Of a stretch of DNA of 35,744 nucleotides, positions 14,947 to 24,611 are shown one piece after another. Each line of letters starts with the position of its first letter. Position 1 is the first letter of the stretch. This stretch comes from Clostridium tyrobutyricum DSM 2637 = ATCC 25755 = JCM 11008 (GTDB taxonomy: Bacteria; Bacillota; Clostridia; Clostridiales; Clostridiaceae), in assembly GCF_000359585.1 (NCBI RefSeq), contig NZ_APMH01000039.1, positions 1 through 35,744 of the forward strand, written 5' to 3'. Both the position numbers and the translations under genes were made by a program. The notes beneath the pieces were generated by a model. The model ran no database searches and was not told where the DNA came from. It worked only from the letters and a program-made list of their open reading frames with translations.

Positions 14947-16326
14947 TTATTTTTTTAAATATAGTTCTCCTACTTTAAATACGTCACCTGCACCTATGGT
15001 AAAAAGTACATCACCGTCTTTTAGAGTATCATTTAAATAGGACACTATATTATTAAAATCATGGATATTTCTACAGTTTACTCCTCTTTTGGATATATCC
15101 TCTGACAGCATAGCTGAACTAACCTTATGTGTATCTTTTTCCCTAGCTGCATATATATCAGCTAATATCAATTCATCTACATTGTCAAATGCTTTTGTAA
15201 ATTCATCATATAGACTCAATGTCCTGGAAAAAGTATGTGGCTGAAATACACAAAATATTCTTTTGTGTGGATAGTTTTCCGCTGCACTTAATGTAGCTTT
15301 GATTTCAGTTGGATGATGAGCATAATCATCTATTACTATTATTCCATTTTTTTTACCTTTGATTTCAAATCTTCTGTGTGCACCTTTAAAATTATTTAAT
15401 CCTTCTGAGATCTTTGTATCGGGAATATTTAATATTAATGATGAACAAATACTTGCTAGGGCATTTAATATGTTGTGTTTTCCTGGAACATTTAATTTTA
15501 CTGATAATATGAATTTATTATTTTTATAGGCATCAAAACTTGCACAACCTTTTTCATCATAGTGTATATTCTGGGCTATTACATCTCCGCTGTTTAAACC
15601 ATAGGTAACTATTTTACAGTTTACACTTGAAATGACTTTAGCCATTTTTTCATTGTCGCTACAACATACAAGATATCCATCCTTAGGTATTAATCTGGCA
15701 AACTTTATAAATGCATTTTGTATATCATATATATCTTTATAATAATCCAAATGATCTGCATCTATATTTAAAATCACACCTATATATGGGAAAAATTTAA
15801 GAAATGAACCTTTGTATTCACAAGCTTCCGTAATAAAGTATTCACTATTTCCAACTCTTACATTCCCATTTATTATATCCAATTCTCCTCCTACCAATAT
15901 AGTAGGATCCAAATTAGCATTTAAGGATATATTGGACATCATTGAAGTAGTTGTAGTCTTTCCATGAGTTCCGGCAATAGCCACATTATATTTATGTCCT
16001 TTCATTATATGTCCTAAAAATTCAGCTCTTGTCATAAGAGAAATACCTAATTCCTTTGCTCTTATGAGTTCAGGATTATTTTCTGATATGGCTGCTGTAT
16101 ATACTATTAAATCCAGATCAGAAGTTATATTTTCCTTAACTTGATTTATAAATATATTAGCACCAAGGGATTTTAATTTATCAGTTATAGGTGAAGCTTT
16201 AATATCTGAGCCATATACCGAGAATCCTTTTTCTATAAGAATTTCTGCAAGTCCACTCATACTTATGCCGCCTATACCTATAAAATATATTTTCTTATTT
16301 TTATCCTTTATAAAGTCAAATAACAA
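14947..16326 (-). CDS. murC: UDP-N-acetylmuramate--L-alanine ligase
   Basis: A 459-residue Mur ligase that adds L-Ala to UDP-MurNAc in peptidoglycan precursor synthesis. The N-terminal Rossmann loop is [14 protein letters not shown], the ATP P-loop is [11 protein letters not shown], and the central domain carries [10 protein letters not shown]. The C-terminal domain has [13 protein letters not shown] and [10 protein letters not shown] choose the TTG at 16326 because GGAG lies 7 nt upstream and the protein then starts MLFDFIKDK, close to the glycine loop as expected. The ATG at 16371 would add 15 residues and place the ribosome binding site inside the gene. It is divergent from purR, as in many clostridia. 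Confidence 0.95.
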   Translation of the reverse strand: MLFDFIKDKNKKIYFIGIGGISMSGLAEILIEKGFSVYGSDIKASPITDKLKSLGANIFINQVKENITSDLDLIVYTAAISENNPELIRAKELGISLMTRAEFLGHIMKGHKYNVAIAGTHGKTTTTSMMSNISLNANLDPTILVGGELDIINGNVRVGNSEYFITEACEYKGSFLKFFPYIGVILNIDADHLDYYKDIYDIQNAFIKFARLIPKDGYLVCCSDNEKMAKVISSVNCKIVTYGLNSGDVIAQNIHYDEKGCASFDAYKNNKFILSVKLNVPGKHNILNALASICSSLILNIPDTKISEGLNNFKGAHRRFEIKGKKNGIIVIDDYAHHPTEIKATLSAAENYPHKRIFCVFQPHTFSRTLSLYDEFTKAFDNVDELILADIYAAREKDTHKVSSAMLSEDISKRGVNCRNIHDFNNIVSYLNDTLKDGDVLFTIGAGDVFKVGELYLKK

Positions 16327-16449
16327 ACAGATCACTCCTCTTAATATTGCATTCTTAATAATTATATACAAAAATAAATCAAAAAAACATAATTTTAGAA
16401 GTTATTATTAAAAAAATTTTTATAACCTGTATTTATTCACAAATAATAG

Positions 16450-16478
16450 TTGATTAACTTATTTTTTTAGAATACAAT
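16450..16478 (+). promoter_or_regulatory. sigma-A promoter for purR
   Basis: TTGATT (16450-16455) and TACAAT (16473-16478) are separated by 17 bp, giving a start near 16485 and a leader of about 60 nt. Confidence 0.5.
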
Positions 16479-16543
16479 ATGAATAATAGAATAAAATTTT
16501 AACAAATTATTCGCAAATTTTTGTAAGTAGAATAGGTGATAAA

Positions 16544-17359
16544 ATGCAAAAGTTCAGTAGGAACCATAGAATAACAGCTATAACTAAGGTTTTGTTTGAA
16601 AATCCCAACAAGATAATAAGTCTAAATAATTTTACTGAAATGTTTAATATAGCAAAGTCGACGGTTAGTGAAGATATAGTTATGGTAAGAGATACGCTTA
16701 CCAAACTTAATATGGGAAAGATTGAAACCGTATCAGGAGCAGCTGGAGGCATTAAATATGTATGTGGAATATCATATGAAAAAAGTAAGGAATTTGCTGA
16801 AAGGTTGTGCATTATTTTAAAAAATAGAGAAAGAATAATACCAGGAGATTTTCTTTATATGACTGATATTATGTTTAATCCGCAAATTATATATAGTGCA
16901 GGTGTGATATTGGCATCAGCATTTATATCACAAAAGGTTGATTATGTGGTCACTGTTGAAACAAAGGGAATACCACTTGCCTATGAAGTAGCCAAAATGC
17001 TTGGCATCCAACTTGTAGTTGTAAGAAGAGAAACAAAATTTACTGAAGGTTCTACTATTACTATAAATTATGTTTCAGGTTCCACAGGGAGAATTCAAAA
17101 TATGTCATTATCTAAAAAGGCAATGAAAATTAAAAGTAAATGCATATTTATCGATGACTTTATGAGAGCAGGAGGTACAGCAAACGGCATAATTAGTCTT
17201 TTAAAAGAATTTGAAAGTGAACTTGTGGGTATCGGAGTACTTATAGATAATGTAGAAACTCCAAAGAAGTTAGTACGTGAATATACTTCCATAGTTGACT
17301 TTAAAGGGATTGATGAACATGGAGAAGCTCAGTTATTTCCTTCTGAAAATTTCAAATAA
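16544..17359 (+). CDS. purR: PurR-family transcriptional regulator
   Basis: A 271-residue Gram-positive-type PurR. A winged-helix DNA-binding domain occupies residues 1 to about 75. The rest is a phosphoribosyltransferase-like effector domain with the PRPP-binding loop IFIDDFMRAGGTANG, where the family binds PRPP and senses purine supply. It is not related to the LacI-type PurR of enterobacteria. The start has AGGTGATAAA upstream. It leads the purR-spoVG-glmU-prs block. Placement with prs (PRPP synthase) fits a PRPP-responsive regulator, although the target genes are elsewhere. Confidence 0.95.
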   Translation: MQKFSRNHRITAITKVLFENPNKIISLNNFTEMFNIAKSTVSEDIVMVRDTLTKLNMGKIETVSGAAGGIKYVCGISYEKSKEFAERLCIILKNRERIIPGDFLYMTDIMFNPQIIYSAGVILASAFISQKVDYVVTVETKGIPLAYEVAKMLGIQLVVVRRETKFTEGSTITINYVSGSTGRIQNMSLSKKAMKIKSKCIFIDDFMRAGGTANGIISLLKEFESELVGIGVLIDNVETPKKLVREYTSIVDFKGIDEHGEAQLFPSENFK

Positions 17360-17360
17360 T

Positions 17361-17380
17361 AAAACTTTCAAAAAGTTTTT
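17361..17380 (+). terminator. possible weak terminator after purR
   Basis: AAAACTT pairs with AAGTTTT (7 bp, AT-rich) and is followed by T-rich sequence. The stem is weak, so read-through to spoVG is likely. Confidence 0.3.
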
Positions 17381-17398
17381 AAGTTTTTAAAAAAATAA

Positions 17399-17427
17399 GA
17401 AGGAAAAATATAAATTTTAGAGAATAG
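17399..17427 (+). promoter_or_regulatory. sigma-H promoter of spoVG
   Basis: GAAGGAAAA (17399-17407) matches the sigma-H -35 consensus RNAGGAWWW at every position. AGAGAATAG (17419-17427) matches the -10 consensus RNNGAATWW except for the last base. The spacer is 11 bp. spoVG is a classic sigma-H target in Bacillus. Confidence 0.7.
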
Positions 17428-17459
17428 TATATACATAAGCATCTTGGAGGTGGATTAAT

Positions 17460-17747
17460 ATGCAAATTACAGACGTTAGAGTTAGAAAAATTGCTGCTGA
17501 GGGTAAAATGAAAGCTATTGTTTCCGTAACTTTTGATAACGAATTCGTTGTTCACGATATAAAAGTTATAGAAGGGCAAAATGGTCTTTTTATTGCAATG
17601 CCTAGTAGGAAAACTCCTGATGGGGAATTTAAAGATATTGCTCACCCAATAAATACTCAAACTCGAGAGAAGATACAAAAAGCTATTCTTGATGAGTATG
17701 AGAAAGTAAAAAATGAAGATACTATTACAAATAAGATGCAGGAATAA
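17460..17747 (+). CDS. spoVG: septation/sporulation regulator SpoVG
   Basis: A 95-residue protein with the typical start [10 protein letters not shown] and the conserved [20 protein letters not shown] segment. SpoVG proteins bind nucleic acid and affect sporulation septation and global gene expression. The length matches the family. The ribosome binding site TTGGAGGTGG is strong. A sigma-H-type promoter lies 33-60 nt upstream, implying induction at the onset of stationary phase or sporulation. The stop codon is part of a 21-bp hairpin. Confidence 0.97.
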   Translation: MQITDVRVRKIAAEGKMKAIVSVTFDNEFVVHDIKVIEGQNGLFIAMPSRKTPDGEFKDIAHPINTQTREKIQKAILDEYEKVKNEDTITNKMQE

Positions 17748-17784
17748 TAAAAAGGAGTAGAAATACTCCTTTTTATTATTCCTG
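17739..17784. terminator. 21-bp perfect hairpin terminator after spoVG
   Basis: Positions 17739-17759 pair perfectly with 17764-17784 around a GAAA tetraloop. The stem contains AAAAAGGAGTA/TACTCCTTTTT, so termination could work on both strands. The last codons and stop of spoVG lie in the left arm. Confidence 0.8.
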
Positions 17785-17787
17785 ATG

Positions 17788-17816
17788 TTGCAAATAGTCA
17801 ATATATAAAATATAAT
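17788..17816 (+). promoter_or_regulatory. sigma-A promoter for glmU-prs
   Basis: TTGCAA (17788-17793) and a perfect TATAAT (17811-17816) are separated by 17 bp, immediately after the spoVG terminator. Confidence 0.55.
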
Positions 17817-17882
17817 AATAATGGATGTTTTGTGTAATATAAGTTATAAAAATGTAGTTTGAAGCTATAAAGAGGTGTTTAA

Positions 17883-19253
17883 ATGTATAATTGTGCTATA
17901 ATATTAGCAGCTGGCGAAGGAAAAAGGATGAAATCTTCTACACCCAAAGTACTTCATAAAGTTTGTGGAAAAGAAATGGTAAATGTAGTTATAGATGAAA
18001 TTAGAAAAGCACAAGTAGATAATATAGATGTAATTATAGGTACTGGAGCAGAAAAAGTAAGAAAAGCTACAGAATTAAAAAATGTTGAATATTCAATTCA
18101 AGAAAAACAGTTAGGCACAGGAAATGCGGTTATCTGTGCTAAAGGGTTTTTAAAGGACAAAAAAGGTACTGTAATGGTATTTACAGGGGATGCACCTTTG
18201 ATAAGGGAAGAAAGTATTAGAAAACTTATGGACTTTCATAACAAAGGTGGTTATAGTGCAGTTATATTGACTTCCATAGTTGAGAATCCCAGTGGATATG
18301 GCAGAATTATAAGAGAAGAAAATGGAGAAGTTTTAAAGATAGTAGAGCATAAAGATTGTTCAACAGAAGAAATAAAGGTCAATGAAATAAATTCATCCAT
18401 GTATTGTTTTGATATAGAGAGTTTAATGAATAGTTTAGATAGAATAGATAATAATAATGCTCAAGGAGAGTATTATTTAACCGATGTTATAGAGATATTA
18501 AAAAGGTCAGGAAAAAAAGTTGGTGCACTTCCAGTTCCATTTGAAGAAACCCAAGGTGTAAATTCAAGATTACAATTATCCCAAGCTGAAAAAATTATGA
18601 GGCATAGGATAAATGAGAAACATATGGAAAATGGAGTAACTTTAATTGATCCTGATACTACTTATATAGATTTTGATGTGAAGATAAGTAATGATACTGT
18701 GATTTACCCTCAAAATGTACTTCAGGGTAAAACTAAAATAGATAAAGGTTGTGTCCTGTATCCCGGATCTAGGATAGATAATAGTATTGTGGAATCAGAT
18801 GTTACAATTCAAAGTTCAGTAATACTTGATAGTAAAATAGGGAGTAATACTACTGTAGGACCTTTTGCATATATAAGACCTGAAAGCGTGATTGGCAATT
18901 CTGTAAGAATAGGAGATTTTGTTGAAGTTAAAAAGTCTTCAATAGGAGACAAAACAAAAGTATCACATCTTACATATATAGGAGATGCTGAAGTGGGCTC
19001 TGGATGTAACTTTGGGTGTGGTACAGTAGTAGTTAATTATGATGGCAAGAAGAAGTACAAAACTATAATTGGAGACAATTCATTTATAGGATGTAACACA
19101 AATTTGGTATCTCCAGTTAAGGTTAATGATAATACATACATAGCTGCAGGCTCTACTATAACAAATGAAGTCCCTGATGGGGCTCTAGCAATAGCAAGGG
19201 CTAAGCAAGTAAACAAGAAAGACTGGGTATATAAAAAAGGACTTAATAAATAA
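17883..19253 (+). CDS. glmU: bifunctional UDP-GlcNAc pyrophosphorylase / GlcN-1-P acetyltransferase
   Basis: A 456-residue bifunctional enzyme that makes UDP-N-acetylglucosamine. The N-terminal uridyltransferase has [20 protein letters not shown] (nucleotide loop) and FTGDAPL. The C-terminal half (from about residue 250) is a left-handed beta-helix acetyltransferase of repeated hexapeptides, including [10 protein letters not shown], the acetyl-CoA site VNYDG and [10 protein letters not shown]. The length is normal. AAGAGGTG precedes the ATG. prs follows after 25 nt. The product feeds the same peptidoglycan pathway as murC and murI in this window. Confidence 0.97.
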   Translation: MYNCAIILAAGEGKRMKSSTPKVLHKVCGKEMVNVVIDEIRKAQVDNIDVIIGTGAEKVRKATELKNVEYSIQEKQLGTGNAVICAKGFLKDKKGTVMVFTGDAPLIREESIRKLMDFHNKGGYSAVILTSIVENPSGYGRIIREENGEVLKIVEHKDCSTEEIKVNEINSSMYCFDIESLMNSLDRIDNNNAQGEYYLTDVIEILKRSGKKVGALPVPFEETQGVNSRLQLSQAEKIMRHRINEKHMENGVTLIDPDTTYIDFDVKISNDTVIYPQNVLQGKTKIDKGCVLYPGSRIDNSIVESDVTIQSSVILDSKIGSNTTVGPFAYIRPESVIGNSVRIGDFVEVKKSSIGDKTKVSHLTYIGDAEVGSGCNFGCGTVVVNYDGKKKYKTIIGDNSFIGCNTNLVSPVKVNDNTYIAAGSTITNEVPDGALAIARAKQVNKKDWVYKKGLNK

Positions 19254-19278
19254 AATTTTTTAGGAGGGCTTTACAAAA

Positions 19279-20265
19279 ATGATAACCCATGGTAAAAATA
19301 TTAAAATCTTTACGGGTAATTCTCATCCAGGTTTAGCAAAAGAAATAGCAGATATTTTAGGAATGGAAGTTGGAAAGTCAAAGGTTTCTACTTTTAGCGA
19401 TGGCGAAATATCGGTTGATATTAATGAGACCGTAAGAGGAAGGGATGTTTTTGTAATTCAATCAACAAATAATCCTGTAAATGATAATTTAATGGAGATT
19501 TTGATTATGATTGATGCATTCAAGAGAGCATCAGCAGGAAGAATAACTGCGGTAATGCCATATTATGGATATGCTAGGCAAGATAGAAAGGCTAAGGCTA
19601 GAGATCCAATTACAGCAAAACTCGTTGCAGATATATTAACTGCAGCAGGTGCAGATAGGGTACTTACTATGGATTTACATGCATCACAGATTCAAGGTTA
19701 TTTTAACATTCCATTGGACAATTTACTTGGAGTACCTATACTTGCTAGGTATTTTGTTGAAAATGGCTTTGATAATAGAGAAGATGTAGTTGTAGTATCA
19801 CCAGATTTGGGAAGTGTAACTAGAGCTAGAAAGTTTGCCGATAAGCTTCATACTCAGATAGCTATTATAGATAAAAGAAGACCAAAGGCTAATGTTTGTG
19901 AAGTTATGAATATAATTGGAGATATTAAGGATAAAACAGTTATATTAGTAGATGATATGATAGATACTGCAGGTACTATAACAAATGGAGCAAATTCCCT
20001 AATTGAAAGGGGAGCAAAGGAAGTTTATGCTTGCTGCAGCCATGCAGTTTTATCTGGTCCGGCTATTGAGAGAATTGAAAATTCATCTATAAAAGAATTG
20101 GTTATGCTGAATACTATAAATTTACCACAGGAAAAAATGCTTGATAAATTTAAGGTATTGTCTGTAGCTCCTGTATTTGCAGAAGCTATAAGAAGGATAT
20201 ATGAGGATATATCAGTAAGTAAATTATTTGATGATATTCAAGTAGATAAACTACTTCAAGAATAG
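19279..20265 (+). CDS. prs: ribose-phosphate pyrophosphokinase
   Basis: A 328-residue PRPP synthase that makes phosphoribosyl pyrophosphate from ribose 5-phosphate and ATP. Visible motifs are FSDGEISV, the flexible ATP loop [10 protein letters not shown], the metal-binding [23 protein letters not shown] and the PRPP loop [13 protein letters not shown]. The ribosome binding site is AGGAGGG. It ends one transcription unit: a strong terminator follows. Confidence 0.97.
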   Translation: MITHGKNIKIFTGNSHPGLAKEIADILGMEVGKSKVSTFSDGEISVDINETVRGRDVFVIQSTNNPVNDNLMEILIMIDAFKRASAGRITAVMPYYGYARQDRKAKARDPITAKLVADILTAAGADRVLTMDLHASQIQGYFNIPLDNLLGVPILARYFVENGFDNREDVVVVSPDLGSVTRARKFADKLHTQIAIIDKRRPKANVCEVMNIIGDIKDKTVILVDDMIDTAGTITNGANSLIERGAKEVYACCSHAVLSGPAIERIENSSIKELVMLNTINLPQEKMLDKFKVLSVAPVFAEAIRRIYEDISVSKLFDDIQVDKLLQE

Positions 20266-20273
20266 TATTGATT

Positions 20274-20305
20274 AGCATGTAGAAATATTTCTACATGCTT
20301 TTATT
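20274..20305 (+). terminator. terminator after prs
   Basis: AGCATGTAGAAAT (20274-20286) is followed directly by its perfect reverse complement (20287-20299) and then TTTTATTT. Confidence 0.85.
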
Positions 20306-20318
20306 TATAATAAATATA

Positions 20319-20335
20319 TGTAACTTATTTGTAAC
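20319..20335 (+). promoter_or_regulatory. 11-bp-period direct repeat, candidate response-regulator operator
   Basis: TGTAAC (20319-20324) is repeated at 20330-20335 with a 5-bp spacer. A period of about one helical turn is the geometry used by tandem dimers of OmpR/PhoB-type regulators. It lies 28-44 bp upstream of the -35 box of the response regulator gene, so autoregulation is plausible. Confidence 0.45.
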
Positions 20336-20362
20336 ATTTTAAATATATACTATTATATTATA

Positions 20363-20391
20363 TTGTATTTGTGTTAAATTAATATTATATA
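20363..20391 (+). promoter_or_regulatory. sigma-A-type promoter of the response regulator gene
   Basis: TTGTAT (20363-20368) and TATATA (20386-20391) are separated by 17 bp. The -35 box is the same as that upstream of murI. Confidence 0.45.
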
Positions 20392-20416
20392 ACTAATACG
20401 CCTATAGGGGGGTAAC

Positions 20417-21106
20417 ATGATGGATGGATCCATTGGTAAGATTTTAATTGTAGATGATGATGAAAATATATGTGAAGTAATAAAGATGTATGTTGAAAGT
20501 GCAGGTTATGAAGTTAATGTAACTCATGATGGAAAGTCGGCACAAGATATTTTTTTAACGTATAAGCCTGATTTGGTACTATTGGATATAATGCTGCCGA
20601 ATGTAGATGGAATAGATGTATTAAAGTGGATAAGAAAGGATTTTGATACTCCTGTAATTATGCTTACAGCTAAAGGCGAAACTTTTGACAAGGTGCTTGG
20701 ACTTGAATTGGGAGCTGATGATTATATAGTTAAACCTTTTGAAGCAAAAGAAATGCTTGCTAGAATCAAAGCAGTGCTTAGAAGATATAGTTCAGACAAT
20801 GAAAATAAGGAAGTATTAAAATTCGAGGATTTAACTATAGATATAAATTCGTATACAGTTGTATACAAAGGCAATGAAATAAAAATGCCGCCTAAGGAGT
20901 TTGAATTGTTGTATTATTTAGCAAATAATAAAAATAGGGTATTTACAAGAGAACAGCTTTTATGTGAAGTTTGGGGTTATGATTATCCAGGAGATTCAAG
21001 AACTGTTGATGTACATGTAAAAAGATTAAGAGAAAAACTTCAAGGAGGATATAATTGGCAGATAGAGACTGTATGGGGTGTAGGGTATAAGTTTGAGGTG
21101 AAATAG
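20417..21106 (+). CDS. OmpR/PhoB-family response regulator
   Basis: A 229-residue two-component regulator. The receiver domain (residues 8 to about 120) has the acidic pocket VDDDE, the phosphoacceptor Asp57 in LLDIMLP, MLTAKGE (Thr) and the switch Lys in YIVKPF. The C-terminal winged helix (about 135-229) includes the typical RTVDVHVKRLREKL and VWGVGYKF segments. A GGGGGG Shine-Dalgarno sequence precedes the ATG. The downstream kinase starts one base after its stop, so the two form a cognate pair. The specific signal is unknown; an htrA-like protease gene follows the kinase, which suggests an envelope stress role similar to Bacillus CssRS. Confidence 0.95.
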   Translation: MMDGSIGKILIVDDDENICEVIKMYVESAGYEVNVTHDGKSAQDIFLTYKPDLVLLDIMLPNVDGIDVLKWIRKDFDTPVIMLTAKGETFDKVLGLELGADDYIVKPFEAKEMLARIKAVLRRYSSDNENKEVLKFEDLTIDINSYTVVYKGNEIKMPPKEFELLYYLANNKNRVFTREQLLCEVWGYDYPGDSRTVDVHVKRLREKLQGGYNWQIETVWGVGYKFEVK

Positions 21107-21107
21107 C

Positions 21108-22523
21108 ATGAAGAAAGGCTTATTTTCAAAACTTGTAGCAACCTTTACCGCAATAATTGTAGTAAGTTTTGTTATGACATCCGCATTTTTATCATACTGG
21201 TTTGAAAGCTATTATTTTAATCAAAGAAAATATGAATTACTTAGAGAGTCTGAACTTATAAAAGAAAGAGCACTTCAATATTTAAATGGAAATATAACCT
21301 CTGATGATATAAATAATACTATAACTTATATAGGAAATTATTTATCGGCAGATATATGGCTTGTAGATAACTATGGTTATGTATACTCCGTATCAAAAAA
21401 TCAACATAAAAAATTAATAGCTACTTCTAAACAAATAGTTACTAGTGATTTGGCAGAACTTAGGCAAAATAAAACTATAGATAAAAGGGGAACTTATTCA
21501 GATGTATTTATTGCACCAGTTCATACATTTGAGATACCTATCTTTGAAAATGATACGTTTAGGGGAGCTATAATGATGCATACATCCCTAAGTGAACTGA
21601 AGGAACCATTGAGGAGAGTATATGAAATAATATGGTCATCAGCAGCTCTGGCCATTATAATATCTTGTATTGTAATATATTATTTTTCTCAGAGGATAAT
21701 TATAAGGCCTCTTGGAAAAATAAATAATGTTGCAGAAAAAATATCAAAAGGAGATGTAGAAAAAAGAGTTTACATAGATTCCAAGGATGAAATAGGTGTG
21801 CTTGCAAAATCTTTTAATAGCATGGCAGATTCTCTTGAAGCCGTGGATAAAAATAGAAGGCAATTCATATCCAATGTATCACATGAAATAAGATCTCCAA
21901 TAACATCAATAAAAGGCTTTATAGGTGGCATTTTAGATGGAGTAATTCCAAGGGATAAGCAAAGATATTATCTCTCACTAACTTATTCTGAAATACAAAG
22001 GCTCACAAGATTGGTAAATGGTCTATTGGATTTGTCTTCTATAGAAGCAGGACAGTTCAAGCTTAAAATTGAAAAATTAGATATAAATGAAACTATACGA
22101 TTGTGTATAATAAAATTTGAATCCAAAATAAACAATAAAAAATTAAAAGTTGATGTGTATATGGAAGATGATAAATTATTTGTATTATCAGATAAGGACA
22201 GAACTATACAAATAATTACAAACATTATAGATAATGCTATAAAATATGTAAATGAAGGAGGAAATATAAAAGTTTCTACTAAATCCAAGTCCAATAAAGC
22301 TATTATATCAATTTTTAATGATGGACCTTCTATAAGTGAGGAAGATTTGAAGCATATATGGGATAGATTTTATAAAGGAGATAAATCCAGAACAGTCAAG
22401 GTAAGTACTGGCTTGGGATTGTCAATAGTAAGAAGCATATTAACTCAGTTAGGTGAAGATATTTGGGTAAAGAATAAGGAAAGTGGAGGAGTAGAATTTA
22501 CTTTTACACTAAAAAGGATTTAA
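21108..22523 (+). CDS. membrane sensor histidine kinase
   Basis: A 471-residue kinase. A first transmembrane helix (about residues 9-30) is followed by an extracytoplasmic sensor domain of about 140 residues, a second helix (about 173-192) and a HAMP linker (IIIRPLGKINNVAEKISKGD). The HisKA domain has phosphoacceptor His259 in NVSHEIRSPIT, a slight variant of SHELRTP. The ATPase domain has NIIDNAIKYV (N-box), FNDGPS (G1), DRFYKGD (F-box) and GLGLSIV (G2). There is no PAS domain, so sensing is probably extracellular. Translation is likely coupled to the regulator gene. The htrA-like gene follows after 83 nt. Confidence 0.95.
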   Translation: MKKGLFSKLVATFTAIIVVSFVMTSAFLSYWFESYYFNQRKYELLRESELIKERALQYLNGNITSDDINNTITYIGNYLSADIWLVDNYGYVYSVSKNQHKKLIATSKQIVTSDLAELRQNKTIDKRGTYSDVFIAPVHTFEIPIFENDTFRGAIMMHTSLSELKEPLRRVYEIIWSSAALAIIISCIVIYYFSQRIIIRPLGKINNVAEKISKGDVEKRVYIDSKDEIGVLAKSFNSMADSLEAVDKNRRQFISNVSHEIRSPITSIKGFIGGILDGVIPRDKQRYYLSLTYSEIQRLTRLVNGLLDLSSIEAGQFKLKIEKLDINETIRLCIIKFESKINNKKLKVDVYMEDDKLFVLSDKDRTIQIITNIIDNAIKYVNEGGNIKVSTKSKSNKAIISIFNDGPSISEEDLKHIWDRFYKGDKSRTVKVSTGLGLSIVRSILTQLGEDIWVKNKESGGVEFTFTLKRI

Positions 22524-22606
22524 GAAATCATTACAGTATGTTCATATTTATGTAAAAAAGATTTATTATAATGTTTCTAAATTCTAGGATTATAAGGGGT
22601 AATTTA

Positions 22607-23794
22607 ATGGATGATAATAAATATGATGGCGTAAAAGATGTGAAATGGAAACAAGTAAATAATGGTGAATCTAAAATAAAATTTATCAGTAGTAGAAAAA
22701 AATCAAATATAAAAAAGATTATTAAACTTATTTCATTTATACTATTAGCTGTAATTTCTGGTGGAATATCAGGAGCATATACAGCAAATAAAAAACAGTC
22801 TAATACTACTTATACGCCCAATAATCAGACATTAATGGAAACTAAAAAAGATAATAAAAATGTTATTTCAAATAGTAATTCTCAAGTAGAAAATCCTGTG
22901 ACTAAAGTAGCAGAATCAGTTGGACCTACAGTAGTTGGTATAAGTAATAAGGCGGATGGGTATTTTGGAATACAGGATACTGGGACCGGTTCCGGTATAA
23001 TAATAGATTCAAGAGGCTATATAGTTACAAATTATCATGTTATTGAAAATGCGGATAGGGTAACTGTAAAACTTTCAAGTGGGAAGATATTAGATGCATC
23101 TATATCAGGTACAGATGAAAAGTCAGATTTAGCAGTAATAAAGGTAAATGCACAGAATCTTCCAAAGGCTCAATTAGGTGATTCATCTAAAATTAAAATA
23201 GGTGATATTGCAGTTGCAATAGGAAATCCTTTGGGAGAAAACTTTTCGGGCTCAGTCACCGCAGGAATAATAAGTGCTCTTAATAGAAAAATAGAATATA
23301 ATGGATCAGTATATAAGGTTATACAAACTGATGCAGCTATAAATCCAGGAAATAGTGGAGGACCACTTTGTAATACAAATGGTCAAGTAATAGGCATAAA
23401 TAGTTTTAAATTTGGATCAGGACAGAATACTGAAGGGATAGGATTTGCAATATCTATAAATGAAGTAAAAAGTATAATAAAACAACTTATGAATGGTGGA
23501 GAAGTTGCAAAACCATATTTGGGAATATATGGCGAAGGAGTAACTTCAGGAGATAATAAATTGTCTGGAATCTATATACAGGAAGTCTTAAAGGATAGCG
23601 GAGCTTTTAAGGCGGGCATAAAACCTACAGATATACTTTTAGAATTAGATGGCAAGAAAGTTATTCGTTTAAGCGATGTATCTGAAATTGTTAATTTCCA
23701 TAAAATTGGAGATAAAATTAAGTGTAAAATATTAAGAAACGGAAATACTATAGAATTAGAAGCAGTATTATATGAAATGCCGGAAGATAAATAA
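22607..23794 (+). CDS. htrA: HtrA-like membrane-anchored serine protease
   Basis: A 395-residue S1C protease with one N-terminal signal-anchor helix (about 38-58), so the catalytic part faces outside. The triad is His144 (TNYHVI), Asp174 (SDLAVIK) and Ser250 (NPGNSGGPL). A single C-terminal PDZ domain (about 305-390) contains SGAFKAGIKPTDILLELDG. HtrA proteins degrade or refold damaged exported proteins. I choose the ATG at 22607, with AGGGG 7 nt upstream; the ATG at 22571 has no ribosome binding site. Position after a two-component pair suggests that pair regulates it. Confidence 0.93.
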   Translation: MDDNKYDGVKDVKWKQVNNGESKIKFISSRKKSNIKKIIKLISFILLAVISGGISGAYTANKKQSNTTYTPNNQTLMETKKDNKNVISNSNSQVENPVTKVAESVGPTVVGISNKADGYFGIQDTGTGSGIIIDSRGYIVTNYHVIENADRVTVKLSSGKILDASISGTDEKSDLAVIKVNAQNLPKAQLGDSSKIKIGDIAVAIGNPLGENFSGSVTAGIISALNRKIEYNGSVYKVIQTDAAINPGNSGGPLCNTNGQVIGINSFKFGSGQNTEGIGFAISINEVKSIIKQLMNGGEVAKPYLGIYGEGVTSGDNKLSGIYIQEVLKDSGAFKAGIKPTDILLELDGKKVIRLSDVSEIVNFHKIGDKIKCKILRNGNTIELEAVLYEMPEDK

Positions 23795-23831
23795 TTTTTA
23801 AATAAAACACTATAAAGTATCTTTATTATTT

Positions 23832-23870
23832 AAAGTTAATAGTATAATATTATATTGTACTATTAACTTT
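23832..23870 (+). terminator. terminator-like hairpin after htrA
   Basis: AAAGTTAATAGTA (23832-23844) pairs perfectly with 23858-23870; the sequence between is AT-rich. The downstream T-run is weak. Confidence 0.6.
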
Positions 23871-23921
23871 AGTTACTTTAGTATTAATTAAATAGTTTTA
23901 ATTAAGGTTTAACTTAAAATA

Positions 23922-23983
23922 TCTGTTAGGCTAGAACTTCCATACATAAAATTAACAGGGCTATTCTATAATATATGGGAAGT
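23922..23983 (+). other. possible pseudoknot or promoter region upstream of pth
   Basis: Two helices interleave. CTGTTA (23923-23928) can pair with TAACAG (23953-23958), and ACTTCCATA (23936-23944) can pair with TATGGGAAGT (23974-23983, one bulged G). Alternatively TATAAT at 23967-23972 may be the -10 box of a pth promoter with a poor -35. I cannot decide between these. Confidence 0.25.
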
Positions 23984-24029
23984 AATTACTTATTTTCCAT
24001 TGCAATTTATAAGGGATTGAGGGAGAGAA

Positions 24030-24593
24030 ATGTATTTAATAGTTGGGTTAGGGAATATTGGAGATAAGTATGATTATACCAGGCATAATGTAGGATTTGA
24101 TGCACTTGATTTTATAAGTGAGGATCAGAATATAAGCATAAGCAAGAATAAGTTTAAGGGTACTTATGGAGAAGGCATGATAGACTCTAATAAAGTTATG
24201 TTGTTAAAGCCAAGTACCTATATGAATTTAAGTGGTGAAAGTGTAAGTGAATTAGCAAGTTTTTATAAAATAGATAGTAAAAATATAATAGTAATTCAGG
24301 ATGATATAAGTCTTCCCATAGGAAAAATTAGAATAAGACAAAAAGGTAGTCATGGAGGACACAATGGAATAAAAAATATAATACAAAATCTAAATACTGA
24401 TCAATTTGTGAGGATAAAAATAGGAGTTGGTCAGCCAAATATGAATATAGTATCTTATGTTTTGGGAAAATTTGAAAAGGATGATAGAAAACATATAGAA
24501 AAGGTTTTTAAAATTGTGGGAGATGTAGTTAAATGCATTATAATTGAAGGTGTACCAGAAGCTATGAATAAATTTAATGGTATGGATATTTAA
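24030..24593 (+). CDS. pth: peptidyl-tRNA hydrolase
   Basis: A 187-residue enzyme that frees tRNA from peptidyl-tRNA released by stalled ribosomes. The N-terminal motif [22 protein letters not shown] carries the catalytic His (here in TRHNVGF). [27 protein letters not shown] and [12 protein letters not shown] also match. The family length is about 185-195. The ribosome binding site is GGGAG. It is next to mfd, as in most Firmicutes; no fin homologue lies between them. Confidence 0.96.
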   Translation: MYLIVGLGNIGDKYDYTRHNVGFDALDFISEDQNISISKNKFKGTYGEGMIDSNKVMLLKPSTYMNLSGESVSELASFYKIDSKNIIVIQDDISLPIGKIRIRQKGSHGGHNGIKNIIQNLNTDQFVRIKIGVGQPNMNIVSYVLGKFEKDDRKHIEKVFKIVGDVVKCIIIEGVPEAMNKFNGMDI

Positions 24594-24611
24594 TAAAAAT
24601 AGTATTATTTG

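Noticed and set aside
16507-16812. Minus-strand 101-codon ORF opposite purR
   Set aside because: It overlaps the purR DNA-binding domain and promoter, and shows no family features.
17379-17801. Minus-strand 140-codon ORF opposite spoVG
   Set aside because: It spans the sigma-H promoter and the terminator of spoVG and is an antisense shadow.
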